Shown one piece after another: positions 43,452 to 51,382 of a stretch of 64,000 nucleotides of DNA (its first letter is position 1; each line of letters begins with the position of its first letter). The DNA lies in assembly GCF_902859745.1 (NCBI RefSeq), contig NZ_CADIJW010000019.1:1-64000 (forward strand), given 5' to 3'. A model generated the notes under the pieces. It was not told the origin of the DNA and ran no database searches. It was given only the letters and a program-made list of their open reading frames with translations. The DNA is from Achromobacter dolens (lineage in GTDB: Bacteria > Pseudomonadota > Gammaproteobacteria > Burkholderiales > Burkholderiaceae_B). The position numbers were made by a program, and so were the translations under genes.

Positions 43452-44132
43452 TCAACTGGAGAACGCGGAGTGCGCCACCTGGGTGACGCGCTTGACGAAG
43501 ATGCCTGGCGTCACCACGGCCTCGGGCGACAGCTCGCCCAACGCCACCTTGGCGCGCACCTGCACGATGGTGGTTTTCGCGGCCATGCACATGATGGGGC
43601 CGAAGTTGCGGGCGCTCTTGCGGTAGGTGAGATTGCCCCAGCGGTCGGCCAGGTCGGCCTTGACCAGCGCGAAGTCGCCGTGCAGCGGCCTCTCGAATAC
43701 ATGGCCGCGGCCGTCGATGATGCGGGTCTCCTTGCCGGCGGCCAGTTCGGTGCCATAGGCCGTGGGGGTGAAGAAGCCGCCCAGGCCGGCGCCGGCGGCG
43801 CGCAGCCGTTCGGCGATGGTGCCCTGCGGCACGCATTCCAGCTCGATGGCGCCGCGCCGGTACAGGTCGTCGAAGACCCACGAATGCGAGGCCTTGGGAA
43901 ACGAGCAGATCACCTTGCGCACGCGGCCGGCCTTGATCAGCGCGGCCAGGCCGGTCTCGTGGTTGCCGGCGTTGTTGCTGACCACGGTGAGCTCGCGCGC
44001 GCCCTGCTCGATCAGGGCGTGCAGCAGTTCGGTGGGCATGCCGGCGCCGCCGAAGCCGCTGACCAGCACGGTGGCGCCGTCGTGGATGTCGGCCACGGCG
44101 GCGGCGGGGGTGTCGATGAACTTGTCGATCAT
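43452..44132 (-). CDS. pcaI: 3-oxoadipate CoA-transferase subunit A
   Basis: 226 residues. CoA-transferase alpha chain: DGATVLVSGFGGAGMPTELLHALIEQGARELTVVSNNAGN, KVICSFPK, ELECVPQGTIAERLRAAGAGLGGFFTPTAYGTELA, and HGDFALVKADLADRWGNLTYRKSARNF. Partner of PcaJ directly downstream. A Bug protein gene precedes it by 51 bases. Confidence 0.9.
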   Translation of the reverse strand: MIDKFIDTPAAAVADIHDGATVLVSGFGGAGMPTELLHALIEQGARELTVVSNNAGNHETGLAALIKAGRVRKVICSFPKASHSWVFDDLYRRGAIELECVPQGTIAERLRAAGAGLGGFFTPTAYGTELAAGKETRIIDGRGHVFERPLHGDFALVKADLADRWGNLTYRKSARNFGPIMCMAAKTTIVQVRAKVALGELSPEAVVTPGIFVKRVTQVAHSAFSS

Positions 44133-44183
44133 GGTTGCCTTCGTATCAGGCGGGGCGCGGGTTGCCGGCGCGCCCCGCGGCCA

Positions 44184-45200
44184 TCAGTCCACGGTGATGC
44201 GGGCCTGCTCGATGATCCCGGCATAGCGCGCCGAATCCTGCTTCATCAGTTCGGCGAACTGCGCCGAGGTGCCGCTGGCCGGCAGGAAGCCCGCGTCCAG
44301 AAATTTCTGGCGCACGTCCGGTTCCTGCACGATCTCGCTGATCTCGCGCGCCATGCGTTCGATGATCGGCCTGGGCGTGTTGGCTGGCGCCATCAGGCCG
44401 GCCCAGGAGCCGGTGACGAAGCCCGGCATGCCGGCCTCTTCCATGGTGGGAATCGACGGCTCTGTGGGCCAGCGCTGCTTGCCGGTGAAGCCGAGCGCCT
44501 TCAGGCGGTTCTGCTTGACGTACTGCATCGGCACCAGGATGGGATCGAACACCATCGACACCCGGCCGCCCAGCAGGTCGGTGAGGATCGGCGCGCTGCC
44601 CTTGTAGGCGACGTGCGTCATGGTGATCTTGTTGCGCAGCGCGAAATCGGCGCCGGTCAGGTGCGCGCTGGAGCCGTTGCCGCTGGAGGCATAGGTGAGC
44701 TTGTCGGGGTGCTTGCGGGCGTATTCCACCAGCTCTGCCACGCTGTTCACGGGCAGGTCCTGCGCCACGAACAGGAACAGCGGCAGGTCGGCCATCTGTG
44801 CCACGGGAACCAGGTCGTCCGGCTTGTAGCCCAGTTTGTAGAGATGGAAGTTGATGATGTAGGCCGGCAGGATCGACAGGAAGGTGTAGCCGTCCGGGTC
44901 GGCCTTGGCCGCGATCGCCGAGCCCACGCTGCTGTTGGCGCCGGGGCGGTTCTCGACAATGATGGTCTGCTTCAGGCGCGGCCCGAGCTTTTCGACCACG
45001 ATGCGCGTGACGATGTCGGTGGAGCCGCCCGGCGTGTAGGGCACGATGATCTTGATGGGTTTGCTGGGCCAGTCGTCCGCGTGCGCGGGGCCGGCGACCA
45101 GCCCGCCCGCGGCGAGCGCGGCGTACAACAGGGTCTTGATGACATGGCGGCGGTGTTCCGCCGCGAAGCTGGGGGGCTGCGGTTTCCTTGCGGGTGCCAT
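44184..45200 (-). CDS. Bug/TctC-family periplasmic binding protein
   Basis: 338 residues. The signal region is RRHVIKTLLYAALAAGGLVAGPAHA, after a longer than usual N-terminal stretch. Family blocks follow: WPSKPIKIIVPYTPGGSTDIVTRIVVEKLG, IIVENRPGANSSVGS, DPDGYTFL, HVAYKGSAPILTDLLGGRVSMVF. GGAGGAGAC before the ATG. First gene of the pcaIJ operon, so it may bind an aromatic acid or dicarboxylate that feeds the pathway (inference). Confidence 0.87.
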   Translation of the reverse strand: MAPARKPQPPSFAAEHRRHVIKTLLYAALAAGGLVAGPAHADDWPSKPIKIIVPYTPGGSTDIVTRIVVEKLGPRLKQTIIVENRPGANSSVGSAIAAKADPDGYTFLSILPAYIINFHLYKLGYKPDDLVPVAQMADLPLFLFVAQDLPVNSVAELVEYARKHPDKLTYASSGNGSSAHLTGADFALRNKITMTHVAYKGSAPILTDLLGGRVSMVFDPILVPMQYVKQNRLKALGFTGKQRWPTEPSIPTMEEAGMPGFVTGSWAGLMAPANTPRPIIERMAREISEIVQEPDVRQKFLDAGFLPASGTSAQFAELMKQDSARYAGIIEQARITVD

Positions 45201-45369
45201 GGATTTGTCTCCTCCATGATTCGGCCGAATGCTGGCGCGCGTCCCGGGTTTTTATAGTGGCGCGGCCGGCTTTTTCTGAGGGATGGTGATCGCGTTGCCT
45301 GTCAGCCAGGACGCGAAAAAAGTATGGCACGCAGGGTCCAGCGATCCGCCCCGCGGGCCCGTCAATAAA

Positions 45370-45384
45370 GTTCGATCACCGGAC
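45370..45384. promoter_or_regulatory. PcaR-like operator upstream of the Bug-pcaIJ operon
   Basis: GTTCGATCACCGGAC agrees with the PcaR/PcaU-type element GTTCGATAATCGCAC at 12 of 15 positions and is itself an imperfect inverted repeat (GTTCG / CGGAC). It lies about 170 bases upstream of the Bug gene, in the 356-bp gap to aapJ. The rest of the gap toward the Bug gene shows nothing clear. Confidence 0.45.
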
Positions 45385-45440
45385 TTGGAGGGCATTTCGC
45401 CAACGACTTGCTACTCGGGTTTCCACTAGGCCTCCGCGCG

Positions 45441-45469
45441 TTGTTCACGCCGTGGACATCGCGTAATCT
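45441..45469 (+). promoter_or_regulatory. Probable sigma-70 promoter of the AapJ gene
   Basis: -35 TTGTTC, 17-base spacer, -10 TAATCT, giving a leader of about 80 bases with AGGAGAAGC before the ATG at 45557. Confidence 0.5.
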
Positions 45470-45556
45470 GGCGGCCGGCCCGCAAAGCATGGGCTTGGTT
45501 TCAGCCGCGACGGGCCTACAGGACGGCGCGGGGCATCTAATTCAGGAGAAGCAATA

Positions 45557-46579
45557 ATGAAGCGGTTGATTTCGTTTGCTGCCGGCGCGCTTGCCCTGGC
45601 GTGCGCATCCCAGGCGGCGGTGGCCGGCCCCACGCTGGATGCGGTCAAGAAGAAGGGGTACGTGCAGTGCGGCCTGACCGACGGCGTCTCGGGCTTCTCG
45701 GCCACCAACAGCAAGGGCGAATGGGAAGGCATGGACGTGGACATCTGCCGCGCCGTCGCCGCCGCCGTGTTCGGCGACCCGACCAAATTCAAGGGCACCG
45801 CGCTGTCGACCCAGCAACGCTTTACCGCGCTGCAATCGGGCGAAGTCGACGTGCTGCTGCGCACCGTCACGCTGACGCAGACCCGCGACACCTCGCTGGG
45901 CCTGTCGGCCGTGGCCGCCAGCTTCTATGACGGCCAGGGCATCCTGGTGAACAAGAAGCTGGGCGTGAAAAGCGCCAAGGAACTGAACGGCGCCACCGTC
46001 TGCGTGCAGCCGGGCACCACCACCGAACTGAACCTGGCCGACTGGTTCCGCGCCAACAACATCGAATTCAAGCCGGTCGTGATCGACAAGGTCACCGAAG
46101 TCGTGCGCGCCTTCGAGTCGGGCCGTTGCGATGCCTTCACCGACGATGCCTCGCAGTTGGCCGCCGTGCGCGCCACGCAGGTCGCCAAGCCGGACGACTA
46201 CGAGATCCTGCCGGAACGCTTCTCCAAGGAGCCGCTCGGCCCCATGGTGCGCCAGGGCGACGAGAACTGGCTGGGCATTGTCCGGTGGACGCTGTTCGCG
46301 CTGCTGGAAGCCGAGGAATACGGCATCACGCAGAAGAACGTGGACGAGATGCTTAAGAGCAACAACCCCAACATCTCGCGCATCCTGGGCGTGACGCCGG
46401 GCGCCGGCAAGAACATGGGCCTGGATGAAAAGTGGGCCTACAACGCCATCAAGGCCGTGGGCAACTACAGCGAAGTGTTCGAGCGCAACGTCGGCAAGGA
46501 CAGCAAGCTGGGCCTGCAACGCGGCACCAACGCGCTGTGGAGCAAGGGCGGCGCGATGTACCCGTGGCCGATCCGCTGA
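45557..46579 (+). CDS. General L-amino-acid ABC transporter binding protein, AapJ/BztA type
   Basis: 340 residues. Signal peptide MKRLISFAAGALALACASQAAVA, then TLDAVKKKGYVQCGLTDGVSGFSATNSKGEWEGMDVDICRAVAAAVFGDPTKF, LRTVTLTQTRDTSLGL, VCVQPGTTTELNLADWFRANN, FESGRCDAFTDDASQLAA and RQGDENWLGIVRWTLFALLEAEEYGI, all standard for AapJ/BztA. It stands alone with its own promoter and terminator; the membrane and ATPase genes (aapQMP) are not next to it. Periplasmic. Confidence 0.9.
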   Translation: MKRLISFAAGALALACASQAAVAGPTLDAVKKKGYVQCGLTDGVSGFSATNSKGEWEGMDVDICRAVAAAVFGDPTKFKGTALSTQQRFTALQSGEVDVLLRTVTLTQTRDTSLGLSAVAASFYDGQGILVNKKLGVKSAKELNGATVCVQPGTTTELNLADWFRANNIEFKPVVIDKVTEVVRAFESGRCDAFTDDASQLAAVRATQVAKPDDYEILPERFSKEPLGPMVRQGDENWLGIVRWTLFALLEAEEYGITQKNVDEMLKSNNPNISRILGVTPGAGKNMGLDEKWAYNAIKAVGNYSEVFERNVGKDSKLGLQRGTNALWSKGGAMYPWPIR

Positions 46580-46598
46580 TTGCGGTGACCTGAGCACG

Positions 46599-46628
46599 AA
46601 CGGCCCGCCTTGCGCGGGCCGTTTTGTT
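46599..46628 (+). terminator. Intrinsic terminator after the AapJ gene
   Basis: Stem AACGGCCCGC / GCGGGCCGTT with a five-base loop and a TTTTGTTT tail, twenty bases after the stop codon. Confidence 0.88.
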
Positions 46629-46682
46629 TCCGGCATGCCGCATGCCCCGCGGCGCTGGGCATCGGATCGTTGAGCGATATGG

Positions 46683-46703
46683 GCGAACCGTTATGCGGTA
46701 CGC
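46683..46703. promoter_or_regulatory. Operator candidate before the IclR gene at 46.7 kb
   Basis: Inverted repeat GCGAACCG-TTATG-CGGTACGC (7 of 8 pairs), ending 32 bases before the ATG. Fits autoregulation by the IclR protein; no other evidence. Confidence 0.35.
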
Positions 46704-46735
46704 TATGCGCTTTTCCACCGGACGCATCCCGCGCC

Positions 46736-47596
46736 ATGACGCAGACCCGACCCGAGGATTCCCCCTTGTTCATCGCCGCGCTGGCGCGTGGCGTTTCCGT
46801 GCTGCGGGCCTTCAGCGAAGGCCGGCCGGCGATGACGCTGCCGGAGCTGGCCGAGGCCACCGGCCTGAGCAAGAGCTCGGTGCAGCGGTTCACCCATACG
46901 CTGTGGACGTTGGGCTACCTTCGCAAGGATCCGGCCAGCAAGAAGTTCTCGCTGGGGCCGTGGTCGCTCGAACTGGGCATGAAGTACGTGCAGACCAGCC
47001 CGCTGGTGCTGGGCGGCAACCCGTTCCTGCACACGCTCAATCGCAACTGCCAGGAAACGTGCAGCTTGGCCGAGCCCGATGGGTTGGACATGGTCTACGT
47101 GGCGCGCTTTGCGACCCATAAGGAAATGTTCGTCAACATGCCGGTGGGCATGCGCCTGCCGCTGTATTGCACGGCTGCCGGCCGCGCGGTGCTGGCGCGG
47201 CTGGATCCGGCGGTGGCGCGCGGCCTGCTGGAACGCTGCGACCGCAAGGCGTACACCGCGGCCACCCTCACCGAGCTGGATGCGCTGCTGGCCGAACTGG
47301 AGTTCGCGCGCCGCCATGGCTACGCGCGTTCCAACGGTGAGTTCTATCCAGGCGACATCACCGTCAGCGCGGCGGTGCTGGATGCCGGCGGCACGCCGCT
47401 GGGCGCGGTCAATGTCTCGGTGCCGTCGAGCCGCTGGTCGTTCGAGCAGGCGCAGGCCGTGTTCGGGCCGCAGGTGGTGGAGACGGCGCACGCCATCAGC
47501 GCCTCGCGCACCTTGGGGCGCTCGCATCCGTTTTATGAGCTCGAACCGCCGGGCGGCGCGTTGCGGGGCGCGCCCTTGGGCGACGACGAGGCCTGA
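46736..47596 (+). CDS. IclR-family transcriptional regulator
   Basis: 286 residues. Winged helix: FIAALARGVSVLRAFSEGRPAMTLPELAEATGLSKSSVQRFTHTLWTLGYLRKDPASKKFSLGPWSLELGMKYVQTSP. The IclR effector domain has ETCSLAEPDGLDMVYVARFATHKEMFVNMPVGMRLPLYCTAAGRAVLARL and ITVSAAVLDAGGTPLGAVNVSVPSSR. The target is probably the ureohydrolase/ABC operon just downstream on the same strand (inference from position). ATG chosen because the pattern of homologues starts near DSPLFIAALARG. Confidence 0.88.
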   Translation: MTQTRPEDSPLFIAALARGVSVLRAFSEGRPAMTLPELAEATGLSKSSVQRFTHTLWTLGYLRKDPASKKFSLGPWSLELGMKYVQTSPLVLGGNPFLHTLNRNCQETCSLAEPDGLDMVYVARFATHKEMFVNMPVGMRLPLYCTAAGRAVLARLDPAVARGLLERCDRKAYTAATLTELDALLAELEFARRHGYARSNGEFYPGDITVSAAVLDAGGTPLGAVNVSVPSSRWSFEQAQAVFGPQVVETAHAISASRTLGRSHPFYELEPPGGALRGAPLGDDEA

Positions 47597-47910
47597 TCGG
47601 GGCCAGGCCCCACCGCGAACGCGGATGTTCGGGGCGATGAAGACGCGGCGACATGAGAGGCCGGTTCGGAGTGCTGGCGCGACGCGTCAAATTGAAGCAT
47701 CGGTGACGCACCGCCGCAGGGCGTCGTCACGTCAATTCCGTACTATTTCAATCGGATATTAATTCACCAATCAAGGGAAACTCCCTAATTGGCGGGGTGA
47801 TGGCACGCGCGTTAATCTATTTATGACACGATCGTATCGTATAGCGATTTGATCGAATCTAAATATTCACTCTGCCACAAGCTTGCCGCCTGTCGCCAAG
47901 GAGCCGCGCC
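47597..47910. other. 314-bp promoter region before the ureohydrolase operon
   Basis: No gene. The second half is AT-rich for this genome (47740-47870) and includes a small hairpin AGGGA-AAC-TCCCT (47774-47786) and the near-repeat ATCGTATCGTAT. It probably holds the operon promoter and regulator sites; I could not fix a clear -35/-10 pair. I looked for guanidine riboswitch motifs and found no convincing one. Confidence 0.45.
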
Positions 47911-48864
47911 GTGCCGTCGTCCGCCGAAGTCCGCTTTCATCCCGTGTCGGGATTCATGGGCCTGCCGCCGGCCCGCGCCGCCGGGAGCGGCGCCGCGCGC
48001 GCCTGTGTCGTGGGCATCCCGTTCGACTGCGGCACGCATCCGTTCCGGGTCGGTTCGCGGCAGGGGCCGGACGCGATCCGCGAACAGTCGCGCCTGCTGC
48101 GGCCGGTGGACATCTTCCGCCGCCACGGCATCGACAATCCGCCCGAGTTCCTGCGCGCCATCGACGTCGGCAACGTGGCCTGCCATCCCGGCGATCCCGA
48201 CGCCTCGTATCCGCTGATCGAGGCGGGCATCGGCGCCATCCTCGATGCGGGCGCCATCCCGATCTCGATGGGAGGCGACGGCGCCGTGACGCTGCCGCAG
48301 TTGCGCGCCGTGGCCCAACGTCATCCTGACTTCGTGGTGCTGCATTTCGATTCGCACACCGACACCTACCCGATCCCCGGCTACAACACGGCCACCACCT
48401 TCACCCGCGCCGCCGAGGAAGGCCTGCTGGACGTGCGCCGCAGCTTCCACGTGGGCACGCGCGGCAGTTCGTTCATGCCGGGCGTCATCGAGTTCGGCCG
48501 CGAGGTCGGCTACACCATCGTGCCCTTCGACGAGTTCGACCAGGACCAGAAGGGCGCGCTCGACGCCATCAAGCGGCAGATCGGCGAGCGGCCGGTGTAC
48601 CTGTGCTTCGACATGGACATCTTCGACCCGTCCTGCGCGCCCGGCGTCTGCACGCCGGAGTGGGGCGGCCTGTCGCCCAAGGAAGGGCTGGGCCTGTTGC
48701 GCCAACTGGCGGGCCTGAATTTCGTGGCGTTCGACGTGAACACCGTTTCGCCGCCGCAGGACGTGCAGGGCGCCACGGCGTTCCTGGCCGCCACCGTCAT
48801 GCAGGAGTTCTGCGCGCTGGCGGCGGTGGCGGTACGGCAGTACCCGCAAGGACGCCCGGACTGA
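47911..48864 (+). CDS. Ureohydrolase (arginase/agmatinase) family protein with altered metal site
   Basis: 317 residues, GTG start with AAGGAG before it. Ureohydrolase fold: VVGIPFDCGTHPFRVGSRQGPDAIREQSRLLRP, then the metal motifs. The DAHxD motif reads DSHTD (147-151) and the DxDxxDP motif reads DMDIFDP (234-240), both intact. The first motif, GGDH in agmatinase and arginase, reads GGDG (121-124), so the His ligand of one Mn is gone. It may use a different metal set or substrate, such as another guanidino or amide compound. It starts an operon with an ABC transporter. Confidence 0.85.
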   Translation: MPSSAEVRFHPVSGFMGLPPARAAGSGAARACVVGIPFDCGTHPFRVGSRQGPDAIREQSRLLRPVDIFRRHGIDNPPEFLRAIDVGNVACHPGDPDASYPLIEAGIGAILDAGAIPISMGGDGAVTLPQLRAVAQRHPDFVVLHFDSHTDTYPIPGYNTATTFTRAAEEGLLDVRRSFHVGTRGSSFMPGVIEFGREVGYTIVPFDEFDQDQKGALDAIKRQIGERPVYLCFDMDIFDPSCAPGVCTPEWGGLSPKEGLGLLRQLAGLNFVAFDVNTVSPPQDVQGATAFLAATVMQEFCALAAVAVRQYPQGRPD

Positions 48865-48905
48865 ACCGGCGCATTGCGGCATCCATTTCATACAAGGGGA
48901 ATTGC

Positions 48906-49697
48906 ATGAAACTCAAATCCATCCTGCTCGGCCTGGCTTCGGCCGCGCTGCTGGCCCAGGCCGGCGCCAGCGTGGCGCGCACGCTCGACGAGGTGCGCGC
49001 CGACAAGACCTTGAACGTGGTCACCACCGCGTCCGCGCCGCCGCACGGTTTCAAGAACCCGAAGTCGAACCGGCTCGAAGGCATCATGGTGGACGTGGCC
49101 GCCGCGGTCGGCAAGCATCTGGGCGTGGCCGACAAGCTCACCGACGTGCCGTTCTCGGGCCTGATCCCGACGCTGACCTCGGGGCGCGCCGATCTGATGT
49201 CGGCGCCGTTGTTCATCACCGAGGAGCGGGCCCGCGCCATCGACTTCTCGGCGCCCGTGTACGAATGGGGCGAGGGCATCGTGGTCAGCGACAAGGCCAC
49301 CCGCCGCTACGCCAGATTCGAGGACATGCAGGGCCAGAAGGTCGGCGTGCTGGTGGACTCGGTGCAGTTCAACATGATCAAGGACATGCCGGGCACCAAG
49401 GTATCGACCTACCAGGACTATTCCACGCTGCTGGCCGATGTGCGCGCCGGCCGCGTCGATCTGGGCATCGTCGATCCGCCCAGCATCATCTACCAGATCA
49501 AGACCAAGAACATCCCCGGCGTGAAGCTGGACACGGGCTACCAGCCGCAGCGCAAGTGGCAGGTGGGCATGGCGGTGCAGAAGGGCAATACGGCGCTGCT
49601 GGAGGCCGTCAACGCCGCGCTGGCCGAGATGAAGCGCAACGGCGAACTGGCCGCGATCGGGCAGAAGTGGGGCGTATCCGACCTGCTCAGCAAGTAA
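48906..49697 (+). CDS. Polar amino-acid-type ABC transporter binding protein
   Basis: 263 residues. Signal peptide MKLKSILLGLASAALLAQAGASVA, then TLDEVRADKTLNVVTTASAPPHGFKNPKSNRLEGIMVDVAAAVGKHLGV, PFSGLIPTLTSGRADLMSAPLFITEERARAIDFSAPVYEWGEGI and DVRAGRVDLGIVDPPSIIYQI: SBP family 3. The usual Arg/Asp pair that grips an amino acid is only partly recognisable. 41 bases after the ureohydrolase; the ligand is probably that enzyme's substrate (inference). Confidence 0.88.
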   Translation: MKLKSILLGLASAALLAQAGASVARTLDEVRADKTLNVVTTASAPPHGFKNPKSNRLEGIMVDVAAAVGKHLGVADKLTDVPFSGLIPTLTSGRADLMSAPLFITEERARAIDFSAPVYEWGEGIVVSDKATRRYARFEDMQGQKVGVLVDSVQFNMIKDMPGTKVSTYQDYSTLLADVRAGRVDLGIVDPPSIIYQIKTKNIPGVKLDTGYQPQRKWQVGMAVQKGNTALLEAVNAALAEMKRNGELAAIGQKWGVSDLLSK

Positions 49698-49741
49698 TGC
49701 CGCCGCCGCGCGGATAAGCAGCACGAGTTAAGGAGCAAGCA

Positions 49742-50434
49742 TTGGATCTCGCCACGTTGCGCATGTACCTGAGTCCCCTGGCCGAGGGCACGCTCTGGAC
49801 CCTGGCGCTGTTTTTCTGTTCGGCTTTCCTGGCGGTGGCGCTGGGCCTGGTGGTGTGCCTGTGCCGCCTGTCGCGGCGGCCGCTGGTCAGCCGCGCGGCC
49901 CGCGTCTACATCGACATCATCCGCGGCACGCCGCTGCTGCTGCAACTGTTCTACATCTACTACGGCCTGCCGGAGCTGGGCGTGGTGATCAACGGCTTCG
50001 TGGCCGGCGTGCTGGGGCTGACGCTGAACTTCGGCGCCTACCTGGCCGAGCTGTTCCGCAGCGGCATCCAGTCGGTGGACGCGGGCCAGTACGAAGCGGC
50101 GCGGGCGCTGGGGTTGCGGCGCACGCAGCGGCTGCAGCGCATCGTGCTGCCGCAGGCGCTGCGCACCATATTCCCCGCGCTGGGCAACTACGCGCTGGTG
50201 CTGGTCAAGGAGACCTCGCTGGTGGCGGTGATCAGCGTGTATGAGTTGATGCGCGCCGGCGAGATGCTGGCGGGCGCCACCTTCCAGGCGCTGACGGTCT
50301 ACACCATGGTGGGCGTCATTTATTTCGCCCTGTGCAGCGTGCTGGCCTACCTGTTCCGCCGCTCGGAAAAGCGCCTGACCGTGCCGGGCTACTGGAGCGG
50401 CGCCGGCGACAACCACGACATTTCCAAGGCCTGA
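49742..50434 (+). CDS. Polar amino-acid-type ABC transporter permease
   Basis: 230 residues. HisM/GlnP-type permease: [116 protein letters not shown] (EAA loop). The start is TTG at 49742, with AAGGAG at the right distance; no ATG competes. A single permease, so it would act as a homodimer. Confidence 0.9.
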   Translation: MDLATLRMYLSPLAEGTLWTLALFFCSAFLAVALGLVVCLCRLSRRPLVSRAARVYIDIIRGTPLLLQLFYIYYGLPELGVVINGFVAGVLGLTLNFGAYLAELFRSGIQSVDAGQYEAARALGLRRTQRLQRIVLPQALRTIFPALGNYALVLVKETSLVAVISVYELMRAGEMLAGATFQALTVYTMVGVIYFALCSVLAYLFRRSEKRLTVPGYWSGAGDNHDISKA

Positions 50435-50438
50435 CGCG

Positions 50439-51191
50439 ATGGATGGATTGAACGACTTGGCGCCGATCATCACGATGCGGGGCGTCTCCAAATGGTATGG
50501 CGACTTCAAGGTGCTGGACGGGCTGGACCTGGAGGTGCGGCCCGGTGAAAAGCTGATCCTGTGCGGCCCGTCCGGCTCAGGCAAGTCCACCACCATCCGG
50601 TTGCTGAACCGGCTGGAGGAACACCAGCAGGGCACGATCGTAGTCGACGGCATCGAGCTGAACGACGACGTCGGCAACATCGAACGCATCCGCGCCGAGG
50701 TGGGCATGGTGTTCCAGCACTTCAACCTGTTCCCGCACCTGACGGTGCTGGAAAACTGCACGCTGGCGCCGATGCTGGTCAAGGGCGTGGCGCCGGCGGA
50801 GGCGGAAAGCCGCGCCATGCAGTATCTGGAGCGCGTCAGGATCCCGCAGCACGCCGCCAAGTATCCGGGCCAACTGTCCGGCGGCCAGAAGCAGCGCGTG
50901 GCGATTGCCCGCGCGCTGTGCATGCAACCCAAGATCATGCTGTTCGACGAGCCGACCTCGGCGCTCGATCCGGAGATGGTCAAGGAAGTGCTGGACACCA
51001 TGGTGGCGCTGGCGCGCGACGGCATGACGATGGTCTGTGTGACCCACGAGATGGGCTTTGCGCGCGAGGTGGGCGACCGGGTGGTGTTCATGGACCAGGG
51101 CGCGATCGTCGAGACCGACACGCCGGACAACTTTTTCCGGGCGCCGCGTTCGGAGCGGGCGCAGGCTTTTCTGGGACAGATCCTGGCGTAG
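50439..51191 (+). CDS. Polar amino-acid-type ABC transporter ATP-binding protein
   Basis: 250 residues. GlnQ/HisP-type: [127 protein letters not shown]. Four bases after the permease. Completes the ureohydrolase-SBP-permease-ATPase operon. Confidence 0.93.
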   Translation: MDGLNDLAPIITMRGVSKWYGDFKVLDGLDLEVRPGEKLILCGPSGSGKSTTIRLLNRLEEHQQGTIVVDGIELNDDVGNIERIRAEVGMVFQHFNLFPHLTVLENCTLAPMLVKGVAPAEAESRAMQYLERVRIPQHAAKYPGQLSGGQKQRVAIARALCMQPKIMLFDEPTSALDPEMVKEVLDTMVALARDGMTMVCVTHEMGFAREVGDRVVFMDQGAIVETDTPDNFFRAPRSERAQAFLGQILA

Positions 51192-51382
51192 GCGCGGCCT
51201 TCTCCTGGCGGGACAGCGTTGGGGGCGGCGGCCTGAATTCCGGTTGCCGGAACCTGGGGAATGGTTCCATGCCGAGCCGCGCAAATGGCTCTACCCGGTT
51301 TGCGCTACGCTACCTATCATGCCAAATCGGGCCGGCGCGCCGCCGCCGGCCCAAGCCTACGTAAAACAACCAGGGAAACACG

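Noticed and set aside
43389-45257. A 622-codon open frame on the plus strand opposite pcaJ, pcaI and the Bug gene
   Set aside because: It spans three well-recognised minus-strand genes and their gaps; the translation has no domain and biased composition.
47597-47910. Guanidine riboswitch upstream of the ureohydrolase
   Set aside because: I looked for ykkC-type conserved blocks and paired ACGG-loop hairpins because of the enzyme; only a 5-bp AGGGA/TCCCT hairpin was found, which is not enough.
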